NCBI RefSeq assembly: GCF_016863475.1
Contig: NZ_BOOY01000003.1
Location: 1-64,000 of the forward strand
Length of the DNA: 64,000 nt
Direction: 5' to 3'
Source: Spirilliplanes yamanashiensis
GTDB taxonomy: Bacteria; Actinomycetota; Actinomycetes; Mycobacteriales; Micromonosporaceae
Shown here: piece after piece, positions 45,814 to 53,607 of the stretch
How positions within the stretch are numbered: the first letter of the stretch is position 1
Layout: each line of letters starts with the position of its first letter
Program-made: the position numbers and the translations under genes
The notes under the pieces: model-generated
Seen by the model: the letters and a program-made list of their open reading frames with translations, nothing else
Databases searched by the model: none
What the model was told of the DNA's origin: nothing

Positions 45814-46623
45814 TTAGCCGCCCAGGGTCTTGTACAGGCTCTCCGGGGCCTCGACGATCTCGGCGGCGGTCGGCTTCGCGGCCGTGACCGGGGTGCCGTA
45901 GTCGGTGTAGAGGACCTCGAGCGGCTGCACCGGCCGGCCGTTCAGGGCGGGCAGGTCGAGGGTCAGCTCGGACAGGCGGCCCTGGTCGTCCACGCCGGCG
46001 CGGAACGGGATGGCCGAGGCGGCCTGGCCGTAGCCGTCGATCATGACCTTGTCGACGCCCGCGACGCCGGCGGCCTTGGTCAGGTCGAGGGTGCCGGCGT
46101 ACGAGCCGGGGCCGGTCGAGCGGACGTCCGTGGTGGACGACAGCAGCTCGGCCGTGTTGGTCGGGTCGATGCGGCCGGGCACCAGGCCGACGTTGGCGCC
46201 CTCGGGCAGCCGGGCGACGTCGACGTGCACCCACTTGCCGGCCTCGGTGACTCCGGGCACCTTCACGTACAGGTCCTGGTCGGCCAGCAGCGCCTCGACG
46301 GTGATGTCGGCGCCGCCGGCGGTGTAGCGGGCGTTGCTGGTGCCGACGCCGCCCGGGGCGTCGACCCGGCTGGTGATGGTGAGGGCCGGGCCGGACGTCA
46401 CGGTGACCTTGAAGGGGGTGGTGCCGAGCTTGGCGGCGGCGTCGCCCAGGGCGGCGGCCGCGGCCGGGTCGGCGGGGGCGCCGGAGCTGGCGCCCGGCGA
46501 TGGCGACACCGACACCGACGGTGACGCGCCGGGCGGCGTGGCGTCGCCGGAGCACCCCGCGACCCCGAACGCGACGGCGGTGAGCAGGCCGAGGCCCGTT
46601 CCGGTCAGGCGGCGGTCGAGCAT
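45814..46623 (-). CDS. LppX/LprAFG-family lipoprotein (copy 2)
   Basis: The 269-residue preprotein has a lipobox VAGC at about 21-24 and a Ser/Pro/Ala linker. The following domain resembles LppX/LprG half-barrels that bind lipids (LADQDLYVKVPGVTEAGKWVHVDVARL, TGPGSYAGTLDLTKAAGV, LTLDLPALNGRP). It probably carries lipids or lipoglycans across the envelope. A paralogue lies 94 bp upstream on the same strand. Confidence 0.82.
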   Translation of the reverse strand: MLDRRLTGTGLGLLTAVAFGVAGCSGDATPPGASPSVSVSPSPGASSGAPADPAAAAALGDAAAKLGTTPFKVTVTSGPALTITSRVDAPGGVGTSNARYTAGGADITVEALLADQDLYVKVPGVTEAGKWVHVDVARLPEGANVGLVPGRIDPTNTAELLSSTTDVRSTGPGSYAGTLDLTKAAGVAGVDKVMIDGYGQAASAIPFRAGVDDQGRLSELTLDLPALNGRPVQPLEVLYTDYGTPVTAAKPTAAEIVEAPESLYKTLGG

Positions 46624-46717
46624 CAGGTCCTCCCGGTCCCGGCCGCCCGGCGGGGTCCGGGCGGGCGATGGGCCGAGTGTGCCCGGTCCGCCGGAATGGC
46701 AAACCGGGCACCGCGCG

Positions 46718-47494
46718 TCAGGCGTTGAGCAGGCCCGCGAGCTCCTTCGGCGGCTCGGTGACCTGGGCCGCCGGCGGCTTGTTGACGGAGACCTTCGTGC
46801 CGAAGTCCGAGTACGTCGTCGTCATGGTGCCCGCGGTGGGGGCGAGCGCCGACATGTCGACGGTCATCTCGACCAGGCGGCCCGAGTCGTCGACCTTCGC
46901 CGTGAACGGCACGGTGTTCGACTTGGCGCCGAGCGCCTTGAGGCTGTCCTTGTTGAGGCTGGGCGCCTTCGTGATGTCGATGACGCCGGTGTAGGTGTCG
47001 CCCTGCTTGGCGACCTGGGTGACGGCCTTCGCCAGCGCCTGCGCGCCGGTCGGGTCGTCCTTCGGCATGACGGCGAAGTTGCTGCCCGCCTTCAGGTCGG
47101 ACGCGTCCAGGTGCATCCACTTCTTGCCCATGACGTTGGCCAGGCCGCCGGTGAAGCGCAGGTACATGTCGTCGCCGAGCTTGCGGATGGCGATCTCGGT
47201 GCCCTCGCCGGCCCCGGCCATCGTCATGGTCATCTGGGCGACGCCCTCCTGCGGGTCCATGACCCCGGTGGAGGTGAGTCCGCCGCCCATCGTCATCTCG
47301 ACCCGGACCGTGTCCTCGGCGAGCTTCGCGGCCGCGGCGGTCAGCTCCTTGGCGGCGGCCGCGTCGGTCGCCCCGGCGGTGGCCGCCCCGGTCGGCGCCG
47401 GCTTGCCGGCGTCGTCGGACGGTGCGGTCTGGCAGGCGCCCAGGCCGAGGGCGGTGGCCAGGGCGAGACCGGTGACGGCCAGGCGTCGCTTCAT
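46718..47494 (-). CDS. LppX/LprAFG-family lipoprotein (copy 1)
   Basis: The ATG at 47494 follows GGGAGG by 8 nt; longer forms are unlikely. The lipobox is LGAC at about 18-21. The mature domain parallels copy 2 (IAIRKLGDDMYLRFTGGLANVMGKKWMHLDAS, YTGVIDITKAPSL, LVEMTVDMSALAP, TYSDFGTKVSVNKPPA). 258 residues. Same presumed envelope-lipid function. The two copies align throughout but differ at most positions, so duplication is old. Confidence 0.82.
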   Translation of the reverse strand: MKRRLAVTGLALATALGLGACQTAPSDDAGKPAPTGAATAGATDAAAAKELTAAAAKLAEDTVRVEMTMGGGLTSTGVMDPQEGVAQMTMTMAGAGEGTEIAIRKLGDDMYLRFTGGLANVMGKKWMHLDASDLKAGSNFAVMPKDDPTGAQALAKAVTQVAKQGDTYTGVIDITKAPSLNKDSLKALGAKSNTVPFTAKVDDSGRLVEMTVDMSALAPTAGTMTTTYSDFGTKVSVNKPPAAQVTEPPKELAGLLNA

Positions 47495-47613
47495 GAAGTC
47501 GTCCTCCCGTGGGGGTGGCCGCGGCGAGGGGACCGCGGCGGGATCGGCGACCCACGGTAGCGGCAAGGGGCGACAACGCCGAGCCGCGCCCCGCACGCAC
47601 TAAGGTTGGAGCC

Positions 47614-47907
47614 ATGGCAGAGCTGCTGGACGCCGACTCCGTGAAGAATGCCGTCGCCGTGCTCGACGGCTGGGAGGGCGGGCCGGACGCGATCGTGCGC
47701 ACCGTCGGCCTGCAGAGTTTCCCGGTCGCGATCGCCGTCGTCGACCGGGTCGCCGTGGTCGCCGAGGAGATGAACCACCACCCCGACATCGACATCCGGT
47801 GGCGGACGCTGACGTTCCGCTGCGCCACGCACTCCGCGGGCGGGGTCACCACGCGTGACATCGCCCTGGCGAACCGCATCGACCGGATCGTGGCGGACGC
47901 CTCCTGA
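47614..47907 (+). CDS. 4a-hydroxytetrahydrobiopterin dehydratase (pterin carbinolamine dehydratase)
   Basis: The ATG at 47614 lies after GGTTGGAG. The 97-residue protein contains the PCD signature in AEEMNHHPDIDIRWRTLTF, followed by CATHSAGGVTTRDIALANRID. The two central His residues are the catalytic pair. PCDs recycle 4a-hydroxypterin formed by aromatic amino acid hydroxylases, none of which is in the window; in bacteria they also serve in pterin cofactor handling. Length typical. Confidence 0.92.
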   Translation: MAELLDADSVKNAVAVLDGWEGGPDAIVRTVGLQSFPVAIAVVDRVAVVAEEMNHHPDIDIRWRTLTFRCATHSAGGVTTRDIALANRIDRIVADAS

Positions 47908-47971
47908 CCTCCCCATCGCCCGGGCGAACCGGCATGATGACCGGGGGGCCACGCACGCAGGGGGGTATGAG

Positions 47972-49123
47972 GTGAGATTCGAGGTCAGCAAGGTCCTCGA
48001 CGCCATCGAGGCCAGGCTGTCGACCGACCCGGCGCTGGCCCGGGCCGTCGTCGACCTGGCCGAGGTCGTCCGCTACGCGGACCTGGACGGCGGCCGGCCC
48101 GCCAACATGCTGCGGCTCGGCCTCGTGGTCGACGCGCTGGGCCGCCTCGTCGCCGAGGAGAACGCCCCGGTCTACGTGGTGGCGCCGCGCCCGCTGCTGT
48201 CCGACGCCGACCTCACCTCCAACGAGCGCATGGTGGTGCGCCGGTGGGCCGACGACGGGCTCGTCGAGGTCGTCCCCACCGACAGCGAGGAGCGCGCCCT
48301 CGAGGTCGCCGAGCTGCTCGGCCTGCCCGTGCTGACCCGGTCGCGCTGCGACGCGTACCGGGACCGGCACCCGTGGGTCGGCGAGTCCGGCCGGCTGTGG
48401 GCGCCCGTCGCGGGCCAGGGCGGCCCGGTGCTGGTGCCGCAGGCCGGCAAGGCGCAGCTGCCCGCCACGAGCGAACCGTCGGCCGTCGGCGCCCGCCTGC
48501 TCGCCCGCATCTGGCGCTGCCCCGAGACCAACTGCGCGTCGTTCGGCGCGGCGGGGGACTCGGACAGCCCGTTCGCCGACATGCGCCGCTTCACCAACCC
48601 GGTGGCGCAGCCGCCGCCGTCGCTGCGCACGGGCGCCCCGTCGTGCCCGCGGCACGAGACCCGGCTGAAGGACGCGGGCGAGCGGCCCGCCGTCGAGGTG
48701 CTGTCGGTGCGCATCGGCGGGGTCGTCCGCAAGCGCTTCGTGGTGGCCGCCGGCTCGCCGGTCATGGTCGGCCGCGCCCCCGAGAACGGCGGCGTGATGC
48801 TCGGCCAGTGGCTCACCGAGGACGCCCGGAAGTGGATCAGCCGCAGCCACGTCCGGTTCGAGCTGCGCGGCGCCGAGCTGATCGCCCAGGACGTCAGCAC
48901 GAACGGCACGGGCCTGCGCCCGGGCGGCTCGATGGACGACGACGAGCGCGTCAGCATGGCCCGCGAGGAGTCCCGGGTGCTGGCCGACGCCGACGTGGTC
49001 GAGCTGTACGGCGGCGTGCTGGTGGGGCGCTCGCGGCTGTGGTCGTCCGGCGGCAACGCCGACCCGCACTCCGTCATGGCCGAGGCGCCGACCATCTCGA
49101 TGCAGCAGTTCAACCGGCGCTGA
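47972..49123 (+). CDS. FHA-domain protein with unassigned N-terminal domain and zinc-ribbon-like centre
   Basis: The GTG at 47972 (VRFEVSKVLDAIEARLSTDP) begins 383 residues. The first 130 residues form an alpha/beta domain (ANMLRLGLVVDALGRLVAEENAPVYVVAPRP, RWADDGLVEVVPTDSEERALEVAELLGLPVL) that may be Rossmann/PIN-like. Cysteines at WRCPETNCASF and APSCPRHE suggest a zinc site. The C-terminal FHA domain carries VMVGRAPENGG, ISRSHVRFELRG and DVSTNGTGL, which bind phosphothreonine. It ends MQQFNRR. A phospho-dependent adaptor is likely. The partner kinase is not nearby. Confidence 0.75.
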   Translation: MRFEVSKVLDAIEARLSTDPALARAVVDLAEVVRYADLDGGRPANMLRLGLVVDALGRLVAEENAPVYVVAPRPLLSDADLTSNERMVVRRWADDGLVEVVPTDSEERALEVAELLGLPVLTRSRCDAYRDRHPWVGESGRLWAPVAGQGGPVLVPQAGKAQLPATSEPSAVGARLLARIWRCPETNCASFGAAGDSDSPFADMRRFTNPVAQPPPSLRTGAPSCPRHETRLKDAGERPAVEVLSVRIGGVVRKRFVVAAGSPVMVGRAPENGGVMLGQWLTEDARKWISRSHVRFELRGAELIAQDVSTNGTGLRPGGSMDDDERVSMAREESRVLADADVVELYGGVLVGRSRLWSSGGNADPHSVMAEAPTISMQQFNRR

Positions 49124-49139
49124 TCTTTTCCGGCGGGCA

Positions 49140-49169
49140 CCGGCGAGATCGGCGCCGGACCGGACAGGT
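49140..49169 (+). promoter_or_regulatory. Promoter-like element, copy 1 (before the ECF sigma gene)
   Basis: CCGGCGAGATC-N10-CGGACAGGT starts 67 bp before the sigma factor start. The same 20 fixed bases with the same 10-bp spacer recur at 49680, at the same distance before the next gene. The spacing resembles ECF -35/-10 boxes. It suggests an autoregulated ECF promoter; inference. Confidence 0.6.
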
Positions 49170-49206
49170 TCAGGGGGCAGCACACCCCCGACCGTCCGGA
49201 GGCGGC

Positions 49207-49749
49207 ATGACCGAGGAGCGGTTCCGCGAGTTCTTCGCGGCGCACTTCGCCGACGTGTGGCGGTTCGCCCGCCGGCGCACCGAGTCCGACGCCGAGGCCG
49301 ACGACATCGCCGCGGAGGCGTTCGCGGTGGCCTGGCGGCGGCGCGCCGACGTGCCCGCCGACGCGGCGCGGCTGTGGCTGTTCGGCGTGGCCCGGCACGT
49401 GCTGGCCAACCACCGGCGGCAGGCCGAGCGGGGGCGCCGCCTGCATCTGCGGCTGGCCACCGTCGACGCGCCCGCCGCCGCGTACGCCGACGTCCCGCCG
49501 TCGGAGCAGGCGGTGTGGGCGGCGCTCGCCGCGCTGGCGGACGACGACCGGGAGCTGCTGCTCCTGCGCGCGTGGGACGGCCTCGCCGTCGCCGACATCG
49601 CCGTGGTCCTCGGCATCACCGCCGCCAACGTCTCCTCCCGGCTGCACAAGGCCAAGGCGCGGCTGCGCCGCGAACTCGACCGGCGAGATCCGGGGCCCGG
49701 CGGACAGGTACCGGATGCATCCCACGCGAGGAAGGAGCAGCGCCCGTGA
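49207..49749 (+). CDS. ECF-type RNA polymerase sigma factor
   Basis: The ATG at 49207 follows GGAGG. The 180-residue protein has a region 2 (FREFFAAHFADVWRFARRRT, DDIAAEAFAVAWRRR) and region 4 (LADDDRELLLLRAWDGLAVADIAVVLGITAANVSSRLHKAKARLRREL). A short acidic/basic tail ends it. There is no extra C-terminal domain. It lies ahead of, and overlaps by GTGA, a membrane protein gene that is the probable anti-sigma or target. Sigma controls its own operon, as the repeated promoter-like element suggests. Confidence 0.92.
   Translation: MTEERFREFFAAHFADVWRFARRRTESDAEADDIAAEAFAVAWRRRADVPADAARLWLFGVARHVLANHRRQAERGRRLHLRLATVDAPAAAYADVPPSEQAVWAALAALADDDRELLLLRAWDGLAVADIAVVLGITAANVSSRLHKAKARLRRELDRRDPGPGGQVPDASHARKEQRP
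49680..49709 (+). promoter_or_regulatory. Promoter-like element, copy 2 (inside the sigma gene)
   Basis: The same CCGGCGAGATC-N10-CGGACAGGT as at 49140 lies in the last 70 bases of the sigma coding region, 66 bp before the start of the 292-residue membrane protein gene. It is therefore placed to drive that gene independently of the upstream promoter. Confidence 0.6.
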
Positions 49750-50624
49750 CGGCCTTCGACGACGACGACCGCGAGCTGGACCTGCTGCGCGGGCTCGATC
49801 CCGCACTCCGCGACGCGCCGCCGGCGCCGGGATCGGCCCGTTACGACGCCGTTCTGGAGAGAGCCATGACGCAGCAGACGATCAGCCCCGCCCCCGCCCC
49901 CGGGCGCACCGCCCGCACCCCGAAGCGGCGGTGGCGCGGCTGGGCCGCCGCCACCGGCGTCGCGGCCGCCGTGGTGGCGGGCGCCGTCGCCGTCGCCGTG
50001 CTCGGCGGCCCGGCCCCGTCGGCGTCCGCCGCGGTGCTGCAGGCCGCCGACCGGACCGGGGCGGTGACGTCGCTGCGGTTCGCCAGCCGGATCGTGGACT
50101 CCCCGGCGGGCTTCGCCGCCACGGGCGAGGTCGCGGGCGCCGACTACCGGATCGTGCGGACGGGGGAGGGCGTCACGTCGACGACCACCGTCGTCGGCGA
50201 CGACGTGTGGGAGACCGGCCCGGACGGCGCCGTCACCCGCGGAAAGGTGGAGGAGGGCGACCGCCTGGCACCGTTCGGCCGGTCGGCCGCCAACCTGGTG
50301 CGGGCCGTGGCCGGCGACGGCGACGTCACGGAGGTCGGCACCGAGCGGCTGCGCGGGGTGGAGACCACCCACTACCGCCTGACGGTGCCGGAGCGCACCA
50401 GCGCGGCGCAGGAGGCCCACCCGCTGTCGGCGCTGCCCGCGGCCGAGCTGATGTGGTTCGACCTGGAGGGCGTGGACTCCTTCGGCACCCTGACGCTGGA
50501 CGTGTGGGTGGCCGGCGACCTGATCCACCAGCTGTCGGCCGGCGTCGCCGGCCAGTCCACGCACGTCGTCGAGTTCCACGACTTCGGGGCGGCGATCACC
50601 GTCACCCCGCCCGCCGGACGCTGA
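49746..50624 (+). CDS. Single-pass membrane protein, probable sigma-factor partner
   Basis: The GTG at 49746 overlaps the sigma stop and has AGGAAGGAG upstream. The 292-residue protein has a cytosolic head (AFDDDDRELDLLRGLDPALRDAPPAPGSARYDAVLERAM), a TM helix (WAAATGVAAAVVAGAVAVAVL at about 65-85) and an extracytoplasmic domain of 200 residues with LppX-like alternating strands (TGEVAGADYRIVRTGEG, ERLRGVETTHYRLTVPE). No zinc anti-sigma motif is present. It resembles the downstream partners of many actinobacterial ECF genes and may sense the envelope. The anti-sigma role is inferred. Confidence 0.7.
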   Translation: MTAFDDDDRELDLLRGLDPALRDAPPAPGSARYDAVLERAMTQQTISPAPAPGRTARTPKRRWRGWAAATGVAAAVVAGAVAVAVLGGPAPSASAAVLQAADRTGAVTSLRFASRIVDSPAGFAATGEVAGADYRIVRTGEGVTSTTTVVGDDVWETGPDGAVTRGKVEEGDRLAPFGRSAANLVRAVAGDGDVTEVGTERLRGVETTHYRLTVPERTSAAQEAHPLSALPAAELMWFDLEGVDSFGTLTLDVWVAGDLIHQLSAGVAGQSTHVVEFHDFGAAITVTPPAGR

Positions 50625-50666
50625 GGGAGGCGGCCGGGCGGTGCGCCCGGCCGCCCGTCCGTCCCG

Positions 50667-51890
50667 TCAGCGGGCCTCGCGCAGCACCGCGGCGAGCTGC
50701 TCCAGCGCCCAGTCGAGGTCGCCCTCGGTCACCACCAGCGGCGGCGCCAGCCGGATCGTCGAGCCGTGGGTGTCCTTGGCGAGCACCCCGCGCTCGGCGA
50801 GCCGCTCGCACGCCTGCCGGCCCGTCATCAGGGCCGGGTCGATGTCCACGCCCGCCCACAGGCCGCGCCCGCGCACCGCCACGACGCCCTGCCCGACCAG
50901 CGCGCCCAGCCCGGCGTGCAGGTGCGCGCCGAGGGCGGCCGAGCGCCGCTGGAACTCGCCGGTGGCCAGCAGCTTCACCACCTCGGTGCCGACCGCGCAG
51001 GCCAGCGGGTTGCCGCCGAACGTGGAGCCGTGCTCGCCCGGCTTCAGCACGCCGAGCACCTCGCGCCGGGCGGCCACCGCCGACACCGGCACGATGCCGC
51101 CGCCCAGCGCCTTGCCGAGCACGTACATGTCGGGCACGACGCCCTCGTGCTCCACGGCGAACGTGCGGCCGGTGCGGCCCAGCCCGGACTGGATCTCGTC
51201 GGCGATGAACAGGGTGTTCCGCTCGTCGCACAGCCGCCGCACCCCCGCCAGGTAGCCGGCGGGCGGCACCAGCACCCCCGCCTCGCCCTGGATGGGCTCC
51301 AGCAGGACCGCCACGGTGGTGTCGTCCACGGCCGCCGCGAGCGCGTCCAGGTCGCCGTAGGGCACGGTCACGAACCCGGGGGTGTACGGGCCGAAGTCGT
51401 CGCGCGCGTCCGGGTCGGTGGAGAAGCTGACGATGGTCGTCGTGCGGCCGTGGAAGTTGTTCTCCGCCACCACGATCGTCGCCCGGCCGTCCGGGACGCC
51501 CTTGACCCGGTAGCCCCACTTGCGGGCCACCTTGATGGCGGTCTCGACGGCCTCGGCGCCGGTGTTCATCGGCAGCACCAGGTCGGTGCCGCACAGCTCG
51601 GCCAGGCCGCGGCAGAAGTCGGCGAACTGGTCGTGCACGAACGCCCGGCTGGTCAGCGTGATCCGGTCGAGCTGGGCGTGCGCCGCCTCGATCAGCCGCG
51701 GGTGCCGGTGGCCGAAGTTCAGCGCCGAGTAGCCGGCCAGGCAGTCCAGGTAGCGGCGGCCGTCGACGTCGGTGACCCAGGCGCCGTCGCCGTCGGCGAT
51801 GACCACGGGCAGCGGGTGGTAGTTGTGCGCGGTCCACCGCTCGGCGTCCGCGAGCGCGGCCGGGGTGCGGAGCATGTCGACGCTGGTCAC
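50667..51890 (-). CDS. rocD: Ornithine aminotransferase (ornithine--oxo-acid transaminase)
   Basis: The GTG at 51890 is 7 nt after GGAGGT. The 407-residue class III PLP enzyme has ALNFGHRHPRL, PMNTGAEAVETAIKVARKWGY, FHGRTTTIVSFS, LLEPIQGEAGV, DEIQSGLGRTGR and the PLP-lysine region YVLGKALGGG. The N-terminal HNYHPLPVVI is typical of ornithine aminotransferase. It converts ornithine + 2-oxoglutarate to glutamate semialdehyde + glutamate. Coupled by GTGA overlap to the DDAH-like gene upstream. Confidence 0.93.
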   Translation of the reverse strand: MTSVDMLRTPAALADAERWTAHNYHPLPVVIADGDGAWVTDVDGRRYLDCLAGYSALNFGHRHPRLIEAAHAQLDRITLTSRAFVHDQFADFCRGLAELCGTDLVLPMNTGAEAVETAIKVARKWGYRVKGVPDGRATIVVAENNFHGRTTTIVSFSTDPDARDDFGPYTPGFVTVPYGDLDALAAAVDDTTVAVLLEPIQGEAGVLVPPAGYLAGVRRLCDERNTLFIADEIQSGLGRTGRTFAVEHEGVVPDMYVLGKALGGGIVPVSAVAARREVLGVLKPGEHGSTFGGNPLACAVGTEVVKLLATGEFQRRSAALGAHLHAGLGALVGQGVVAVRGRGLWAGVDIDPALMTGRQACERLAERGVLAKDTHGSTIRLAPPLVVTEGDLDWALEQLAAVLREAR

Positions 51891-52681
51891 GGACGAACCT
51901 CCAGGGTGCAGCACTTCGGGCCGCCGCCGGCCTTGCGCAGCTCGGACATGTCGACCCCGACGGTGGTGTAGCCGCGCGCCTCCAGCGCGGCCGTCAGGTC
52001 GGTGGCCTGGACGGGCAGCACGACGTGCTCGCCGTCGCTGACCGCGTTGAGGCCCAGCACCGCCGCGTCGGCGGGCGTGGCGAGCACGGCGTTCGGGAAC
52101 AGCCGCCGCAGCACGGCCCGGCTGCCCGGCGAGAACGCCTCCGGCAGGTACGCGACCGTCTCGGCGTCGAGCACGCACAGCGCGGTGTCGAGGTGGTAGT
52201 ACGCGGGGTCGACCAGCTGCAGGCTCACCGTCGGCCGGCCGAACACCTCCTGCACCTGGGTGTGCGCGGCGTGCACGGTGCGGAAGCCGTACCCGGCCAG
52301 CATGACGTCGCCGGCGAGCAGCAGGTCGCCCTCGCCCTCGTTGGTGTGCTTGGCCTCGTGCACGCGGAAGCCGGCGCGCTCGAACCACGACCGGTACGCG
52401 GGCGCCTCGTCGGCGCGCTCCGGGTCGCGGAACTGCACGGCCAGCACGTCGCCGTCGAGGACGGTGGCGCCGTTGGCGGCGAACACCATGTCGGGCAGCC
52501 CGGGCACCGGCTCGATCTCGTCGACCGTGTGACCCAGGTCCCGGTACACCTGGCGCAGCCGGGTCCACTGGGCGATCGCCAGCTCCGTGTCGTACGGCGC
52601 GGTCGGGTCCATCCACGGATTGATCCGGTAGTCGACGGCGAAGTACGTCGGCCGGCACATGAGATAGCGGCGCTGGGTCAT
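51887..52681 (-). CDS. DDAH-like amidinotransferase-superfamily hydrolase (dimethylarginine/arginine)
   Basis: The ATG at 52681 (MTQRRYLMCRPTYFAVDY) is chosen for the conserved MCRPxYF start. In 264 residues there are FAANGATVL, HTNEGEGDLLLAG, PAYYHLDTALCVLD (catalytic His) and the C-terminal GGGPKCCTLEV with the nucleophilic Cys, all as in the DDAH/arginine dihydrolase-like group. It cleaves a guanidino group from an arginine derivative. Coupling to rocD, as in the mycobacterial ddaH-rocD arrangement, suggests supply of ornithine. Whether the substrate is dimethylarginine or arginine is not decided. Confidence 0.85.
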   Translation of the reverse strand: MTQRRYLMCRPTYFAVDYRINPWMDPTAPYDTELAIAQWTRLRQVYRDLGHTVDEIEPVPGLPDMVFAANGATVLDGDVLAVQFRDPERADEAPAYRSWFERAGFRVHEAKHTNEGEGDLLLAGDVMLAGYGFRTVHAAHTQVQEVFGRPTVSLQLVDPAYYHLDTALCVLDAETVAYLPEAFSPGSRAVLRRLFPNAVLATPADAAVLGLNAVSDGEHVVLPVQATDLTAALEARGYTTVGVDMSELRKAGGGPKCCTLEVRP

Positions 52682-52728
52682 GACGCCCACGCTAGGCGTA
52701 GCGGTGCTGCGCGCGGCAGGAACGGACA

Positions 52729-52785
52729 TTGCGCGTACCGGCTGATCGTTGCGCGGTCGGCGGGCGCGGCGGTGATCTGTTGCGC
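52729..52785. promoter_or_regulatory. Three TTGCGC sites on helical phase upstream of the DDAH-rocD operon
   Basis: TTGCGC occurs at 52729, 52749 and 52780, spaced 20 and 31 bp, about two and three helical turns. They lie 48-104 bp upstream of the DDAH-like start. In mycobacteria the equivalent operon has an adjacent Lrp/AsnC regulator; none is in this window, but the phased repeats fit an Lrp-type operator. Tentative. Confidence 0.4.
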
Positions 52786-52792
52786 ACACGCC

Positions 52793-52819
52793 TGAGGGGC
52801 GGCGAACCGCCGCCCCTCA
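52793..52819 (-). terminator. Hairpin with 12-bp arms, candidate terminator of the 52937-53509 gene
   Basis: TGAGGGGCGGCG (52793-52804) pairs with CGCCGCCCCTCA (52808-52819) around AAC. It lies 118 bp after the stop of the coiled membrane protein on the minus strand. No U tract. The stretch 52820-52936 between them shows no gene. Confidence 0.5.
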
Positions 52820-52936
52820 CTGTCGCGTTGTGCCGCGTGCCGGCGCACCGCCGGGGTTCCGGGGCGGACCGGCTCGTGGCCGGCCCGGTTCCGGATGCGG
52901 GTCCGGTGCATCACCGGCCCATTGATGTTCTTCCCA

Positions 52937-53509
52937 CTAGAAGATCGAGTTAAACCGGGTGTCGAGCCACTCGCGCAGGTTCGTCACCGCGGGGGTGTCC
53001 ATGGTCAGCCAGGACACCGAGTCGGTGAGGACGAACACGCCGAGGACGACGGCGCCGAGGCCCAGCACGAGGCCGATCAGCGCGTCGGTCTTGCCGGCGA
53101 CGTGCCGGCGGCCGGTGGCCGAGATGCCCGCGATCGCCAGGACCAGCGCCAGGGCACCCAGGCCCACGCCGTATCCGGCCAGGGTGCCGGTCAGCACCAG
53201 CAGCGCGGCGGCGACGCCCGTGATCAGGCTCAGCGTGGCCAGCAGGCTGGCCCGCGGGCGCGGCCCGGCGGGCGCCGGCGGCGCGGTGCGCACACCCGCG
53301 CGCTCGGGAGAGTCGGTGGTGGGGGTGGTGTCGGGCCGGGTCTCGGCCCGGGTCTCGGCCCGGTCCGCCTTGGCCTCGGCCCGGTCGGCCGCGCGCTCGG
53401 CGCGCTCCGCGTCCTTGACGGCGGACGCGTGGATCCGGTCGGTCACGGTGGTGTCGGACGCCGCTCTGCCGCTGACGCCGCGGTCGTCGTTCGTCTCACG
53501 AAGTCGCAC
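52937..53509 (-). CDS. Membrane protein with charged coiled-coil N terminus
   Basis: The GTG at 53509 follows GAGGAGG. The 190-residue protein begins with a polar head, then an Ala/Glu/Arg coiled-coil (DAERAERAADRAEAKADRAETRAE), a Pro-rich linker, and three TM helices (LLATLSLITGVAAALLVLTG, LGALALVLAIAGISATG, ALIGLVLGLGAVVLGVFVL). The C terminus WLDTRFNSIF is probably external. I do not recognise a named family. Function unknown. Confidence 0.75.
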   Translation of the reverse strand: MRLRETNDDRGVSGRAASDTTVTDRIHASAVKDAERAERAADRAEAKADRAETRAETRPDTTPTTDSPERAGVRTAPPAPAGPRPRASLLATLSLITGVAAALLVLTGTLAGYGVGLGALALVLAIAGISATGRRHVAGKTDALIGLVLGLGAVVLGVFVLTDSVSWLTMDTPAVTNLREWLDTRFNSIF

Positions 53510-53607
53510 GTCGGAACCTCCTCTGCGGTGCGCGGGGCCGCCGGGGCAGCCCCGCGCCGGGGGACAACGTCATTCATGTACCCCGATGCCGCGGAGGCGA
53601 CACGCTG

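Noticed and set aside
52820-52936. Possible tRNA or small RNA in the gap
   Set aside because: A GGTTCCGGATGC-like stretch appears, but no cloverleaf could be drawn and no flanking acceptor stem pairs.
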